Of a stretch of DNA of 64,000 bases, positions 55,511-64,000 are shown in pieces; position 1 is the stretch's first letter, and every line of letters begins with the position of its first letter. Where the stretch lies: contig NZ_JAUKWP010000001.1 in NCBI RefSeq assembly GCF_030504545.1, positions 1 to 64,000 on the forward strand, read 5' to 3'. The notes beneath the pieces are model-generated. The model was given only the letters and a program-made list of their open reading frames with translations, made no database searches and was not told the DNA's origin. The position numbers and the translations under genes are program-made. The DNA comes from Lactobacillus sp. YT155. Lineage in GTDB: Bacteria > Bacillota > Bacilli > Lactobacillales > Lactobacillaceae.

Positions 55511-58138
55511 TTAGTTCTCCTCAATGACAAGTGTTTTAATTTCTCCAGGATTAAAGTTTCCAACGGTAATTTCTTTTCCTGTTGATGTTTTTTTCTTATT
55601 ATCACCATTAAAATCTGTATAGGAAACCTTTAAATCGCTTACAGAATTAATTTTACCACCTTCAACCATTTCATTACTATAGTTAACTAATCGAACTAAA
55701 ACTCCATTGTCTAATTTTTGTGTAGTACTAATTTCTACATTAATATTTTTAGTATTAAAATAGTCAAAGTTATTAATTGGACGTGGTAATTTATTCATCA
55801 CAAAGTATTCCAATATGTTAGTAAATTTATTTAAACCTTGTACTTGATAATGAGGTAAGTATATTGAATAATCATGAAATTCTTTTACTGTTTTATTAGC
55901 GTCAAATGATGTTTTTGTTAGATCTATTGCAAAATTGAATTTCAATTTTCTTAATAACTGGCTGTCTGGTGTCTCAATATATTTGAATTGATTACCCGAT
56001 GCTACACCAGGTCTTCTTATTAAATCTGGTCTTCCCAAAAATCCAACCGATCTGTATAAGGTCAATGCGATAGACTGAAATTTTGAACCTACAAATTCAT
56101 ATTCCTTTACACCCTTTGAATAGACTGTATATGAAGATTTATTATTATGAGCATTCACAAAATGAATCATTGGATAAATTGAGGAAGGTTCCTCTTTATA
56201 ATTCAATTTTTTCCAGTCAGCAATATTTTCATCAATCACTTTTCTTTTAATGAATCCAAATGGAGTATCTGCATATGAATAATTATTCTCAATAGCTGAG
56301 TTTAAAATAACTCTTAAACGGTGATCTTTAACGGTATTATTTATTTGCAAATCAAACTCTATCAAATTAGAATTCTTTTTCAAAATAACAGTCAACTTAT
56401 ATTTAATAGATGTATCGCAATTGTTTGCTGCCCTAGATTTCAAATCCTTAGGCAGATTCCACTCTCCATTAATAATCATCTTATTTTCTAGGATACCGGT
56501 CACTGTTTTGAAAACAGAATTTTCTAAATTTAAAGAATAGATATTATTTTTATACGCTGGTGAATAGTCATATGTATCCCCCTCATCACCTGTATCTTCA
56601 AAATATAAAGCATTATCAAACTTTTGATTATTTAGCTTGTTAGTAATAGTTACTGAGCCATTACTATTTACTTCAAACTTAAACTTATCATTCTCAATAA
56701 CGTTATCCATTCCGAATGAAGTTTCTAAGCTATCATTGCTTTTTGATATTTGATATTTAACATAGCTAAATGCTGGTACTTTTACCTCTACTAGAACTTT
56801 GTTTAAATAATAGTATTTGTCGTCTTCATACTCAGAAGTATCACGTTTAACTTGTCCTGAATATATTTTTTCTTTTGAGATACTTTGAAATTGAACAAGC
56901 TTATTATCTATATCAGTAATTTTAAAGTCACTAAACTTTGTAGAAATTTCCATCTCAGTAATTTTCTTAATTGGATATGATTGTGGATTATAGACAAATA
57001 AATCATTCTCTATGCTTCCATCCATTGAAATAGACATTTTTCTAGTAAGATAATCTATTTCAGAATTAACCAACCGCTCCGCTTCTTTGAAACGAGAAAT
57101 AATATCTTCATTTGTAAAGTCACTATTGCAACCTCCAGCAGAATCATGAGCTTGGTTTCTACTCATAATTTTCCATATTTTATCAATTAATCCATGTTTA
57201 TAAGGAATTTCATTTTTGTCAGCCATCATCATTAAAGGTTCTAACGTTTCAATGATCAATCTTTCTAAATGATCATTAAATTGCTTTTGATCATATCGTG
57301 ATGAATAAATAGATCTATGAATTTTAGATACTGAAGGATCAATAAACTCCCCGGATAAGGTATCCAAACCAGTGTTTTTCTCTTCAAGTTCATCAAATGT
57401 GGCTGGATAGTTATTTTCAACAAATTCATAACTGGTAAACTTTTCATTTGCCTGTTGTAATTTTTCTTTAATATCAAAATCAACATATCTTTGATCTCCG
57501 CCGAGAGGCAATACAATTTCAGAAGTATTTTCTCCTTTAAGAGTATTCAAAATTTCAGGCAACTGTTTTTGATCTTCAATAAGAGGCACTCCCGCAAAAT
57601 AGCCACCATTTATATTTAAAACATTAACAATACTCCCATCACTAGCTTCCCACTTGAAAAATCTATCATTTGTTAATCTACTTGGTAAACCACGCCAAAA
57701 TAACGCTCTTGTGATGTTGAGACCGTTATATATTTTGGGCATATCTTGGCCTTGCCCAAAAGAATCAGGTAAGTACCCAATGTTCATATACCCACCTATT
57801 TTATCAGCCAATTTCATTCCTAACTGCAAATTTCTTATAATAGATTCACCTGAAACTATTAACTCATCAGTTTGTGTATACCATGGTCCTACAAATAGTT
57901 TTCCAGACTCAATATTTTTTTTGAATAGCGGTTCTTTTTCCGGACACATTTCTAAATAATCATCAATTATCGACATTTGTCCATCAATTAAATAGTATTC
58001 TAAAACATTATCTTCTAACGCTTTAAAAACTTCATCCATATTATGAACAAACTGGATCATGGCATCATATCGGCTAAAATACCATTCAAAATCCCAATGT
58101 GTATGTGGAACAACATTTACTTTAACTTTTTCTGACAT
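55511..58138 (-). CDS. GH38 alpha-mannosidase
   Basis: 875 residues, no signal peptide. The start KVNVVPHTHWDFEWYFSR (HTHWD near 12-16) is the GH38 zinc site, and the nucleophile Asp lies in YLPDSFGQGQDMPKI (about 117-131). Homologous to MngB, which splits 2-O-(6-phospho-mannosyl)-glycerate in E. coli. Together with the PTS genes it likely cleaves an imported phosphorylated mannoside. Confidence 0.93.
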   Translation of the reverse strand: MSEKVKVNVVPHTHWDFEWYFSRYDAMIQFVHNMDEVFKALEDNVLEYYLIDGQMSIIDDYLEMCPEKEPLFKKNIESGKLFVGPWYTQTDELIVSGESIIRNLQLGMKLADKIGGYMNIGYLPDSFGQGQDMPKIYNGLNITRALFWRGLPSRLTNDRFFKWEASDGSIVNVLNINGGYFAGVPLIEDQKQLPEILNTLKGENTSEIVLPLGGDQRYVDFDIKEKLQQANEKFTSYEFVENNYPATFDELEEKNTGLDTLSGEFIDPSVSKIHRSIYSSRYDQKQFNDHLERLIIETLEPLMMMADKNEIPYKHGLIDKIWKIMSRNQAHDSAGGCNSDFTNEDIISRFKEAERLVNSEIDYLTRKMSISMDGSIENDLFVYNPQSYPIKKITEMEISTKFSDFKITDIDNKLVQFQSISKEKIYSGQVKRDTSEYEDDKYYYLNKVLVEVKVPAFSYVKYQISKSNDSLETSFGMDNVIENDKFKFEVNSNGSVTITNKLNNQKFDNALYFEDTGDEGDTYDYSPAYKNNIYSLNLENSVFKTVTGILENKMIINGEWNLPKDLKSRAANNCDTSIKYKLTVILKKNSNLIEFDLQINNTVKDHRLRVILNSAIENNYSYADTPFGFIKRKVIDENIADWKKLNYKEEPSSIYPMIHFVNAHNNKSSYTVYSKGVKEYEFVGSKFQSIALTLYRSVGFLGRPDLIRRPGVASGNQFKYIETPDSQLLRKLKFNFAIDLTKTSFDANKTVKEFHDYSIYLPHYQVQGLNKFTNILEYFVMNKLPRPINNFDYFNTKNINVEISTTQKLDNGVLVRLVNYSNEMVEGGKINSVSDLKVSYTDFNGDNKKKTSTGKEITVGNFNPGEIKTLVIEEN

Positions 58139-58156
58139 GTGTACTACTCCTTAAAA

Positions 58157-58184
58157 ATAGAGAGGATATATTTATCCTCTCTAT
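58157..58184 (-). terminator. Terminator-like hairpin between PTS IIA and GH38
   Basis: The stem AGAGAGGATA / TATCCTCTCT followed by ATTTTTAA, with the GH38 ribosome site (AAGGAG) directly after. Likely lowers GH38 mRNA relative to the PTS genes. Confidence 0.7.
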
Positions 58185-58192
58185 GTTAGAAC

Positions 58193-58639
58193 TTATATCT
58201 CATTTATTAATTCAACTATTTTTTTAATATCTGTTTCTTCTTTTAATGAATTAGTAAATTCCTCATCCATTAATTTTCTAGCCACAGAACTAAGAATTTT
58301 CAAGTGTTCTTTCCCACCATTTTTCGGAATTGATAGTGCTAATGCAGTATCAACAGGCTTTTTATCCAAAGCATTCCACTCAATTGGATTAGAGAACTTA
58401 ATAAAGAATAATCCTGTTTTTAAAACACTATCATCATTACTATGAGGAATAGCAATCCCATTTTTAAATCCAGTAGTAGTCTCCAATTCTCTATTCTTTA
58501 AACCTTCATAAAACTCATCTGCTGAAGTTGCGTAGTCGTTGCCTGCAACGAGTTCAGCAATGCTTTTAAAGGCTTGATCTTGTGTAGTACTTGTTGAATC
58601 AATTAAAATATTTTTTTCATTGAATATATCTTTTTCCAT
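58193..58639 (-). CDS. PTS fructose-class IIA subunit
   Basis: 148 residues. Phosphorylation His in GIAIPHSND (about residue 64). Takes phosphate from HPr for the IIBC permease. 17 bases after the IIBC gene. Confidence 0.93.
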   Translation of the reverse strand: MEKDIFNEKNILIDSTSTTQDQAFKSIAELVAGNDYATSADEFYEGLKNRELETTTGFKNGIAIPHSNDDSVLKTGLFFIKFSNPIEWNALDKKPVDTALALSIPKNGGKEHLKILSSVARKLMDEEFTNSLKEETDIKKIVELINEI

Positions 58640-58656
58640 TAATTAATAACTCCAGT

Positions 58657-60150
58657 TTATAATTGAACTTCGTTCGCTGCTTCAGTAACCTTTGGTGATC
58701 TAGTAAATCCAATAATCATTGCAGTTACCAAGATTCCTACACTGACACTGAAAATCCATGTTACAAATGGAACTGGTTGGTCAATATAACCGATAAATGT
58801 TCCTAGTGGAGAGCCAATACCTCCATAAAATTTGCATCCAAAGCCTGCTGCCAATGCTCCTGCAACACCAGATCCAATAACATTAGCAATAATCATACGT
58901 ACAGGATCAGCTGCAACGAAAGGAATAGCTCCCTCAGTAACACCAACTAATCCCATTCCTAAAGTAGCACTTGCTGCAACTTGCTCATCATGACTAAATT
59001 TATTTTTGAAAATAAGTGTAGCTAACCAAACACCAAGAGGTGCAACTGAAATTGCAGCCTGAGCAGCAGTTTGAGGAACAAAGTTAGCTCCTTGAACACC
59101 AAACTTCGTCATTGTATCAGTAAATACTGCAGTTCCAAAAATCAAAGCAGTCTTATTAACGGGACCACCTAAGTCAAATCCCATCATGGCTCCTATAATA
59201 GCTCCAATAATAAATGGAGCACTTGTATATGTCTTGGTTATCCAAGTTAGCCAACTATATAACCCATCCATCATACTTCCTAATGGTTGTCCAATTACAT
59301 AGAATACAATCACAGAAATTAAAAATGTTGTAACTACTGGAATAATCATAATTGGAACAATAGGTTGAATAATTTTTGGCCATTTAATTTTTTTGAAGTA
59401 CTTAACAAAATAACCAACTAATAAGGCAACCACAAGTGCCCCAATGAATCCACCACCAGATTTAGTATGTAATAAATCTGGATCATTAACGATGTAAGCA
59501 CCTATCATTGCTGGTGCAATTGCGGGTTTGTCTGCAATTGAATTAGCAACAAATCCTGCAAATAAAGGAATCATTAATTTAAATCCAACTTGACCAACTT
59601 GGAACATGTTTGACATAAACATTCCCATTGGAGTTTTTAAATCAAATCCCCATTTAACAATTCTTCCCAAATCATCTTTTTGGAAAGCATAAACATTAGC
59701 AATAGCTAGAATAAGACCTGCAGCAATAACCATAGGTACCATATATGAGATACCACTCATAATATGGGTAAAAATATTTGTTTTTTCAGAATTATTACCT
59801 ATTTGAACTTTACCAACTTTTGATCCTTTTTTACCAAAAACTGTAGCCTCTTTATCAGCTTTTTCAATCAATGCTTTTGCATCATCAATAGCAGCATTAG
59901 AATCAGTTGTATATAATTTTTTACCAGTAAAGCGAATTGGATCTATCTTGATATCTGATGCAATGATAACTAAATCAGCATCATCAATTTCTTGAGGAGT
60001 AATTTCATTCTCCACACCAATAGCGCCATTGGTTTCTACTTTTACATCCCAACCTTTTTCCTTCGCAGCTTTTTCAATAGCTTCTGCAGCCATATAAGTG
60101 TGTGCTATACCTGCAGCACAAGCAGTAACAGCAACTAGTTTTTTTGTCAT
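58657..60150 (-). CDS. PTS fructose-class IIBC permease (mannosylglycerate-like)
   Basis: 497 residues from ATG 60150 (GGAGG at 8 bases); a GTG 15 bases up lies in the ribosome site. IIB (about 1-100, active Cys in TACAAGIAHTYMAAE), membrane IIC (about 125-490). In a GH38 context such IIBC proteins suggest MngA-type 2-O-alpha-mannosyl-glycerate uptake. The operator at 60200-60213 is upstream. Confidence 0.9.
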   Translation of the reverse strand: MTKKLVAVTACAAGIAHTYMAAEAIEKAAKEKGWDVKVETNGAIGVENEITPQEIDDADLVIIASDIKIDPIRFTGKKLYTTDSNAAIDDAKALIEKADKEATVFGKKGSKVGKVQIGNNSEKTNIFTHIMSGISYMVPMVIAAGLILAIANVYAFQKDDLGRIVKWGFDLKTPMGMFMSNMFQVGQVGFKLMIPLFAGFVANSIADKPAIAPAMIGAYIVNDPDLLHTKSGGGFIGALVVALLVGYFVKYFKKIKWPKIIQPIVPIMIIPVVTTFLISVIVFYVIGQPLGSMMDGLYSWLTWITKTYTSAPFIIGAIIGAMMGFDLGGPVNKTALIFGTAVFTDTMTKFGVQGANFVPQTAAQAAISVAPLGVWLATLIFKNKFSHDEQVAASATLGMGLVGVTEGAIPFVAADPVRMIIANVIGSGVAGALAAGFGCKFYGGIGSPLGTFIGYIDQPVPFVTWIFSVSVGILVTAMIIGFTRSPKVTEAANEVQL

Positions 60151-60199
60151 ACTTTTTTCCTCCACTTCTATTATTCATTAAATCATAAAAAAAATCTGC

Positions 60200-60213
60200 A
60201 GAAAGCGTTTTCT
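60200..60213 (-). promoter_or_regulatory. LacI/CcpA-type operator before the PTS-mannosidase operon
   Basis: AGAAAGCGTTTTCT, near-palindromic around the central CG. It fits a LacI-family operator and matches cre except at one fixed base. It is located about 50 bases before the IIBC start, so the adjacent LacI regulator (and perhaps CcpA) is the likely ligand. Confidence 0.65.
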
Positions 60214-60267
60214 ACAAAACTGGTATTTTTTTCATTTTTACAAACATCTTTGAAAATATTTTTATAC

Positions 60268-60294
60268 TAAAAAACCTAGCATTTCTGTTAGGTT
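60268..60294 (-). terminator. Terminator of lacI
   Basis: The stem AACCTA / TAGGTT (loop of 10) with a TTTTTTAG tail on the minus strand, overlapping the lacI stop. Confidence 0.65.
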
Positions 60295-61225
60295 ATTTTC
60301 TTTCAATAAATTCTGCACCAAAAGATTTTCTCTGTTTTTGTTTTGACTTTGCCATTTTAAACGCTGTTTGTCCCATTTCAAAATAGTGATGATTAATTGT
60401 GGGAATATTGATTAATTGACTAGATAATTCATTTTCTTGTCCATATAGTATTGGAACCTTCAAATCATTATCTAAGTAATACTGTCTGATTCCAGCCGCC
60501 ACATCATCACTAGTTGCAAAGAAACAATCAGCTTTAGTACCAACTTTTTTTGCGGCCTCATAACCATCTTCATAAGTTATGACATCAAAGACGGTTAAAT
60601 CTTTATCAGGATCTTTTTCAAATACATGTTGATAAGAACAAAGAATCTCCGAACCAGTTACACTGACAGTAAAATCTCGACTAAGAGTTACAGCAATATT
60701 TTTCGCGCCGGTTTTCTTGATGCTTTTAAATGCTTCAATGAATGAAGGCATTCGATTGCAATATACCGCCGATAAATCATTTTCTCCTGGGTCTTCGAAA
60801 CAAACGATACGTCCATATTTCGAATACTTAATAAGTTCATTAATATCAATTTTTCTCGTTGTAAAAATTAGTGAGGAGAAAGTCTTAGAACGTAGTTTTT
60901 CTAGATAAGACATTTCCATCTCTTGATCGTATTCAGATGGCAAAAGTACCACTTGGTATCCTGATTCAAATGCCTCAGTCAGAATTCCATTAATAATTTG
61001 TGTGAAATATGGAGTTTTAACATGCGGCAAAACCACTCCAATATTACGGTTTTCTCCTCGACTTAAGTCCCTAGCTATTGCATTAGGAACATAATCTAGG
61101 TCCTTCATAGTTTTTTCAATATCTTGCTTAGCTTTAACTGAAACATAATGCCGGTTGTTAAGTACTCTTGAGACAGTGGTGATAGAGTAGCCACTTTTTT
61201 CTGCTATATCTCTGATTGTAGTCAT
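60293..61225 (-). CDS. LacI family transcriptional regulator
   Basis: 310 residues, slightly short. LacI HTH TIRDIAEKSGYSITTVSRVLNNR (about residues 2-24) and a periplasmic-binding-like effector domain. It lies directly before the PTS-mannosidase operon on the same strand and is the likely local repressor. 16 bases after the HAD phosphatase, so co-transcribed with it. Confidence 0.94.
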   Translation of the reverse strand: MTTIRDIAEKSGYSITTVSRVLNNRHYVSVKAKQDIEKTMKDLDYVPNAIARDLSRGENRNIGVVLPHVKTPYFTQIINGILTEAFESGYQVVLLPSEYDQEMEMSYLEKLRSKTFSSLIFTTRKIDINELIKYSKYGRIVCFEDPGENDLSAVYCNRMPSFIEAFKSIKKTGAKNIAVTLSRDFTVSVTGSEILCSYQHVFEKDPDKDLTVFDVITYEDGYEAAKKVGTKADCFFATSDDVAAGIRQYYLDNDLKVPILYGQENELSSQLINIPTINHHYFEMGQTAFKMAKSKQKQRKSFGAEFIERK

Positions 61226-61241
61226 AGTTCCCCCCGAAAGA

Positions 61242-62054
61242 TTAATCTATCTTATTTAAGTACTCTTTAATTCCATAACTAATTCCTTCTTGGATATTAG
61301 ATTTCGTAATAAATTTCGCATGTTGTTTTACTTCATCTGGAGCATTATCCATAGCAATAGGATAAGCTACTCTTTCAAACATTGGCAAGTCATTATGGCC
61401 ATCTCCAAAAGCTGCCAATTCATTCTTCTTCAAGTTTTCTTTTTCTATAATGTAATCAATTCCGTGTGATTTTTTTGCTTGTTTACTGGTTATTTCTAAA
61501 TATAGCGGATTAGAACGCTGAATGTTAATGTCACTAATTTGCAAGTTTTCTAAGAATTCCTTCAAAGCTAATATTTCAGATTCCGTTTCACCAATCAGCA
61601 TTATTTTTAACAGTTCTTCTGTTTTGTCAGACAGCACTTCTTCCACACTTATTAAATCTGGTTGTAAATGTACAATGTCTGCTTCCACTTCAATTCCATG
61701 ATTAATTTCATCAGTATACCAATGTGTTAGGTCGTAATAACTGACTGAAACTTTAGGAAACTCAGATTTAATAGCTTGGATTAAAATTCTTGCAACGTCT
61801 GCTTTCAAAGGATGTTCTTCTAAGATTTTTTGTTGTTGATTTATTTCTTGGAAAATTAATCCTCCATTAAAGGCAATTTGTGGCTCGGTCAACTCGAGAC
61901 GGTTGATAACTTCGGACATTTCAATTGGTGCACGGGCTGAAACTAGAGTCACTGGGATTTCAGTTTCTTTGATAGTCTTTACACTTTCATCAGTAATGTA
62001 GCCATCATCATCTAAGATTGTGCCATCCATATCAAAAAAAATATATTTAATCAT
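61242..62054 (-). CDS. HAD-superfamily Cof-type phosphatase
   Basis: 270 residues from ATG 62054 (GAGGGAG ribosome site). HAD motifs FFDMDGTILDDDG (residues 6-18), T/S in VTLVSAR, Lys in the K-S-H-G segment and GDGHNDLPMF (about 217-226). Cof family, phosphatase for sugar phosphates or flavin/PLP precursors. First gene in front of lacI. Confidence 0.9.
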   Translation of the reverse strand: MIKYIFFDMDGTILDDDGYITDESVKTIKETEIPVTLVSARAPIEMSEVINRLELTEPQIAFNGGLIFQEINQQQKILEEHPLKADVARILIQAIKSEFPKVSVSYYDLTHWYTDEINHGIEVEADIVHLQPDLISVEEVLSDKTEELLKIMLIGETESEILALKEFLENLQISDINIQRSNPLYLEITSKQAKKSHGIDYIIEKENLKKNELAAFGDGHNDLPMFERVAYPIAMDNAPDEVKQHAKFITKSNIQEGISYGIKEYLNKID

Positions 62055-62124
62055 CTGATACTCCCTCACTTTATAATCATTAATTCATTATAAACTATGA
62101 AACGCCTTCCTTGTCAAAATAAAA

Positions 62125-62144
62125 AAGAACTCCCAAGAGTTCTT
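62125..62144 (-). terminator. Terminator of the metal ATPase gene
   Basis: The stem AAGAACTC / GAGTTCTT with T run, at the gene end. Confidence 0.85.
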
Positions 62145-64000
62145 TAATCATCAGCAATTTTTGTTTTGTTTAATAGCAAGGACGATCCCACAACTGAAAT
62201 AGAACTAAAGGCCATGGCTAATCCTGCTAGTTCTGGACTCAAAGTAATTCCCCAGACACTGAATAATCCAGCAGCGACGGGAATTCCAATTACGTTATAA
62301 ATCAAAGCCCAGAAAAGATTTAGCTTGATTCGATTGAATGTTTTTTTACTCATATCAATCGCACGAACTACTCCCATCAAGTCGTTTTGAACTAATACAA
62401 TCCCTCCCGACTCAATTGCAATGTCAGTTCCTGAACCCATCGCAATTCCGACATCTGCGGTACTCAATGCCGGTGCATCATTAATTCCGTCACCAACAAA
62501 AGCAACTTTGTTTTGGGCTTGTAACGAGCTAATCTGATCAGCCTTATCTTGCGGCAAAACATCCGCAATAACTTGACTAATACCTACTTCTTGACCGATA
62601 GCATCCGCAACTAATTGATTATCACCAGTTAACATTACCGGTTGTAAATCTCTTTTCTTCAAGGCGTTCATTGCCTTGAAAGCATTCTTTTTTGGTGCAT
62701 CTTGAATAGCTATTAAGCCAATTATTTTTTGAGCTTTACCAACTAAAACAACTGTCTTGGCTTCAGCTTGCCAAGTATTCATTTGCTTTTTCATTTCATC
62801 AGTTATTTGATAGTTTTCAATTAGTTTGTTATTACCAACAATTATTTCTTGCCCAGCTACTGTAGCTCTCACACCTTTTCCTTCAATAGCCGTGAATCCT
62901 TCAACTGATTGAGTTTTAATAGCTAACTCTTTAGCTTTTTTGGTAATTGCTAGAGCCAGTGGATGCTCAGAGACTGCTTCTAAACTAGCGGCTACAGTTA
63001 GTACTTCTTTTTCATCACCATCTACGTTAGTAACCTTGGGTATACCTTCAGTAATGGTCCCTGTTTTGTCAAAGACAACAGTTTTTACATCATTAATGAC
63101 TTCCAAGACCTCACCATTTTTAATTAGAACACCCATTTTGGCACTACGAGCAGTTCCAACCATAATAGCCGTTGGTGTTGCTAGACCTAGAGCACATGGA
63201 CAGGCAATTACAATAACTGAAGTTGCATACAAGAGCGCATTAACAAACGTGTCGCCAACCAAAACATACCAAACGATAAAAGTTACTATCGCAATAATTA
63301 ACACGGCTGGAACGAAAATATTAGATATTTTGTCAGTTAGTTTTTGAATTGGTGCATGACTTGTTTGAGCTTTTTTTACTAATTCAACGATTTGAGAAAG
63401 CATTGTCTCTGAACCAATTTTTTCTACTTTGAAAACGAAAGTCCCATTCTTATTAATAGTTGATCCAATGACCTTATCGCCCATCGATTTCGTTACTGGC
63501 ATACTTTCACCGGTCACCATTGACTCATCAATAGTCGAACTACCTTCAGAAATCTCACCATCAACGGCAACTTTTTCTCCCGGTTTAACTCTCACCATGT
63601 CGCCAATTTTTATTTCTTCAAGTGGTACTTTTACAAATTCATTATTGCGAAGAACTTCGGCATCTTTGACTTGTAAATCCAGGAGCTTCTCGACTGCACT
63701 TGATGCATTATTCCGCATCTTTTCTTCTAACACCTGTCCCAATAAAACAAAGACGGTAATAAAAGCCGCACTTTCAAAAAAGACAGCCCGATGAGTAAAC
63801 ATTGCAAAGACACTATAGAAATAAGCTACCGCCGTTCCAATAGCAATCAAGGTATCCATGTTGGCGTTATGATTCTTGAAAGCTGCCCAACCACTCTTCC
63901 AGAAAGGAAAGGCACCAAAAATCATAATGATTGTTGTGGCAATAAAAGCTATCCAGTTATGTCCGGGCATCATCCAATTAAACAACATTCCAATCATTTG
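62144..64000 (-). CDS. Heavy-metal P1B-type ATPase, CopB-like (5' end cut by window)
   Basis: At least 618 residues, open to the right edge; the frame continues above the ATG at 63997 (codon CAA), so the N-terminus with its first membrane helices is missing. Contains TGES, the metal motif CPCALGLATPTAI, DKTGTIT (phosphorylated Asp), SEHPLA and GDGINDAPAL. CPC with no visible N-terminal HMA suggests copper or silver export (CopB/CopA type). Confidence 0.92.
   Translation of the reverse strand, partial: QMIGMLFNWMMPGHNWIAFIATTIIMIFGAFPFWKSGWAAFKNHNANMDTLIAIGTAVAYFYSVFAMFTHRAVFFESAAFITVFVLLGQVLEEKMRNNASSAVEKLLDLQVKDAEVLRNNEFVKVPLEEIKIGDMVRVKPGEKVAVDGEISEGSSTIDESMVTGESMPVTKSMGDKVIGSTINKNGTFVFKVEKIGSETMLSQIVELVKKAQTSHAPIQKLTDKISNIFVPAVLIIAIVTFIVWYVLVGDTFVNALLYATSVIVIACPCALGLATPTAIMVGTARSAKMGVLIKNGEVLEVINDVKTVVFDKTGTITEGIPKVTNVDGDEKEVLTVAASLEAVSEHPLALAITKKAKELAIKTQSVEGFTAIEGKGVRATVAGQEIIVGNNKLIENYQITDEMKKQMNTWQAEAKTVVLVGKAQKIIGLIAIQDAPKKNAFKAMNALKKRDLQPVMLTGDNQLVADAIGQEVGISQVIADVLPQDKADQISSLQAQNKVAFVGDGINDAPALSTADVGIAMGSGTDIAIESGGIVLVQNDLMGVVRAIDMSKKTFNRIKLNLFWALIYNVIGIPVAAGLFSVWGITLSPELAGLAMAFSSISVVGSSLLLNKTKIADD

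Noticed and set aside
60151-60165. GTG start for the PTS IIBC gene at 60165
   Set aside because: That codon lies inside the GGAGG ribosome site of the ATG at 60150.

Overview
The window is chromosome from a low-GC Gram-positive lactic acid bacterium, most likely a member of the Lactobacillaceae. Evidence: the dnaX-ybaB-recR-yaaL / tmk-darA-holB-yabA-rsmI order, the radA-yacL-gltX-cysS-mrnC-rlmB-sigH-rpmG-secE-nusG order, a short SRP RNA next to dnaX, WxL/DUF916 surface-protein genes, a mannose PTS with a DUF956 (ManO-like) gene, and heavy use of PTS sugar uptake under CcpA-type cre sites. I cannot fix the genus from the sequence alone.

Layout. 1-3.6 kb: a truncated beta-helix surface protein, a folate ECF transporter gene behind a THF riboswitch, a small membrane protein and an acyl-ACP thioesterase. 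3.6-23.3 kb: an almost entirely minus-strand housekeeping block. It covers replication, repair and nucleotide genes (rsmI to dnaX), SRP RNA, tadA, ribosomal proteins L7/L12, L10, L1 and L11 with RNA leaders, nusG, secE, rpmG, an alternative sigma factor, then rlmB, mrnC, cysS, gltX, yacL, radA and dut. 23.4-28.1 kb: plus-strand genes for a GNAT protein, rpiA, pepC and a Kup potassium transporter. 28.1-30.6 kb: small metabolic genes (GNAT, phosphoglycerate mutase, CDF transporter, one unknown).

30.6-38.4 kb is carbohydrate transport: a LicT-controlled beta-glucoside cassette (licT-bglP-bglA, with two RAT/terminator pairs and a cre on the promoter) lies between the mannose PTS operon and the DUF956 gene that usually ends such an operon. 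38.5-42.3 kb: a divergent Ada-type alkylation-repair pair, an SMR (Gdx/SugE-like) exporter behind a terminator that looks like an attenuator, a GNAT gene and a drug exporter. 42.4-46.7 kb: a three-gene WxL/DUF916 cell-surface cluster. 46.8-51.6 kb: a hemolysin III-like membrane protein, pentapeptide-repeat protein, nucleotidyltransferase, Eis-like acetyltransferase, a DUF871/MupG-like protein and an orphan PTS IIB. 51.7-53.2 kb: divergent GntR and RpiR regulators. 53.3-62.1 kb: a complete sugar module (HAD phosphatase, LacI regulator, PTS IIBC and IIA, GH38 alpha-mannosidase, GH1, ROK kinase). The window ends inside a heavy-metal P-type ATPase.

The genes work together mainly as sugar-acquisition modules layered on an ordinary core genome. 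No CRISPR array, insertion sequence, prophage, tRNA or rRNA was seen. The most interesting signals are regulatory: terminators sitting directly in front of the SMR exporter and of nusG with little room for another promoter, twin L1-type mRNA operators, a probable ATT start codon for the GntR gene, and the mannosidase PTS module, whose natural substrate is open.
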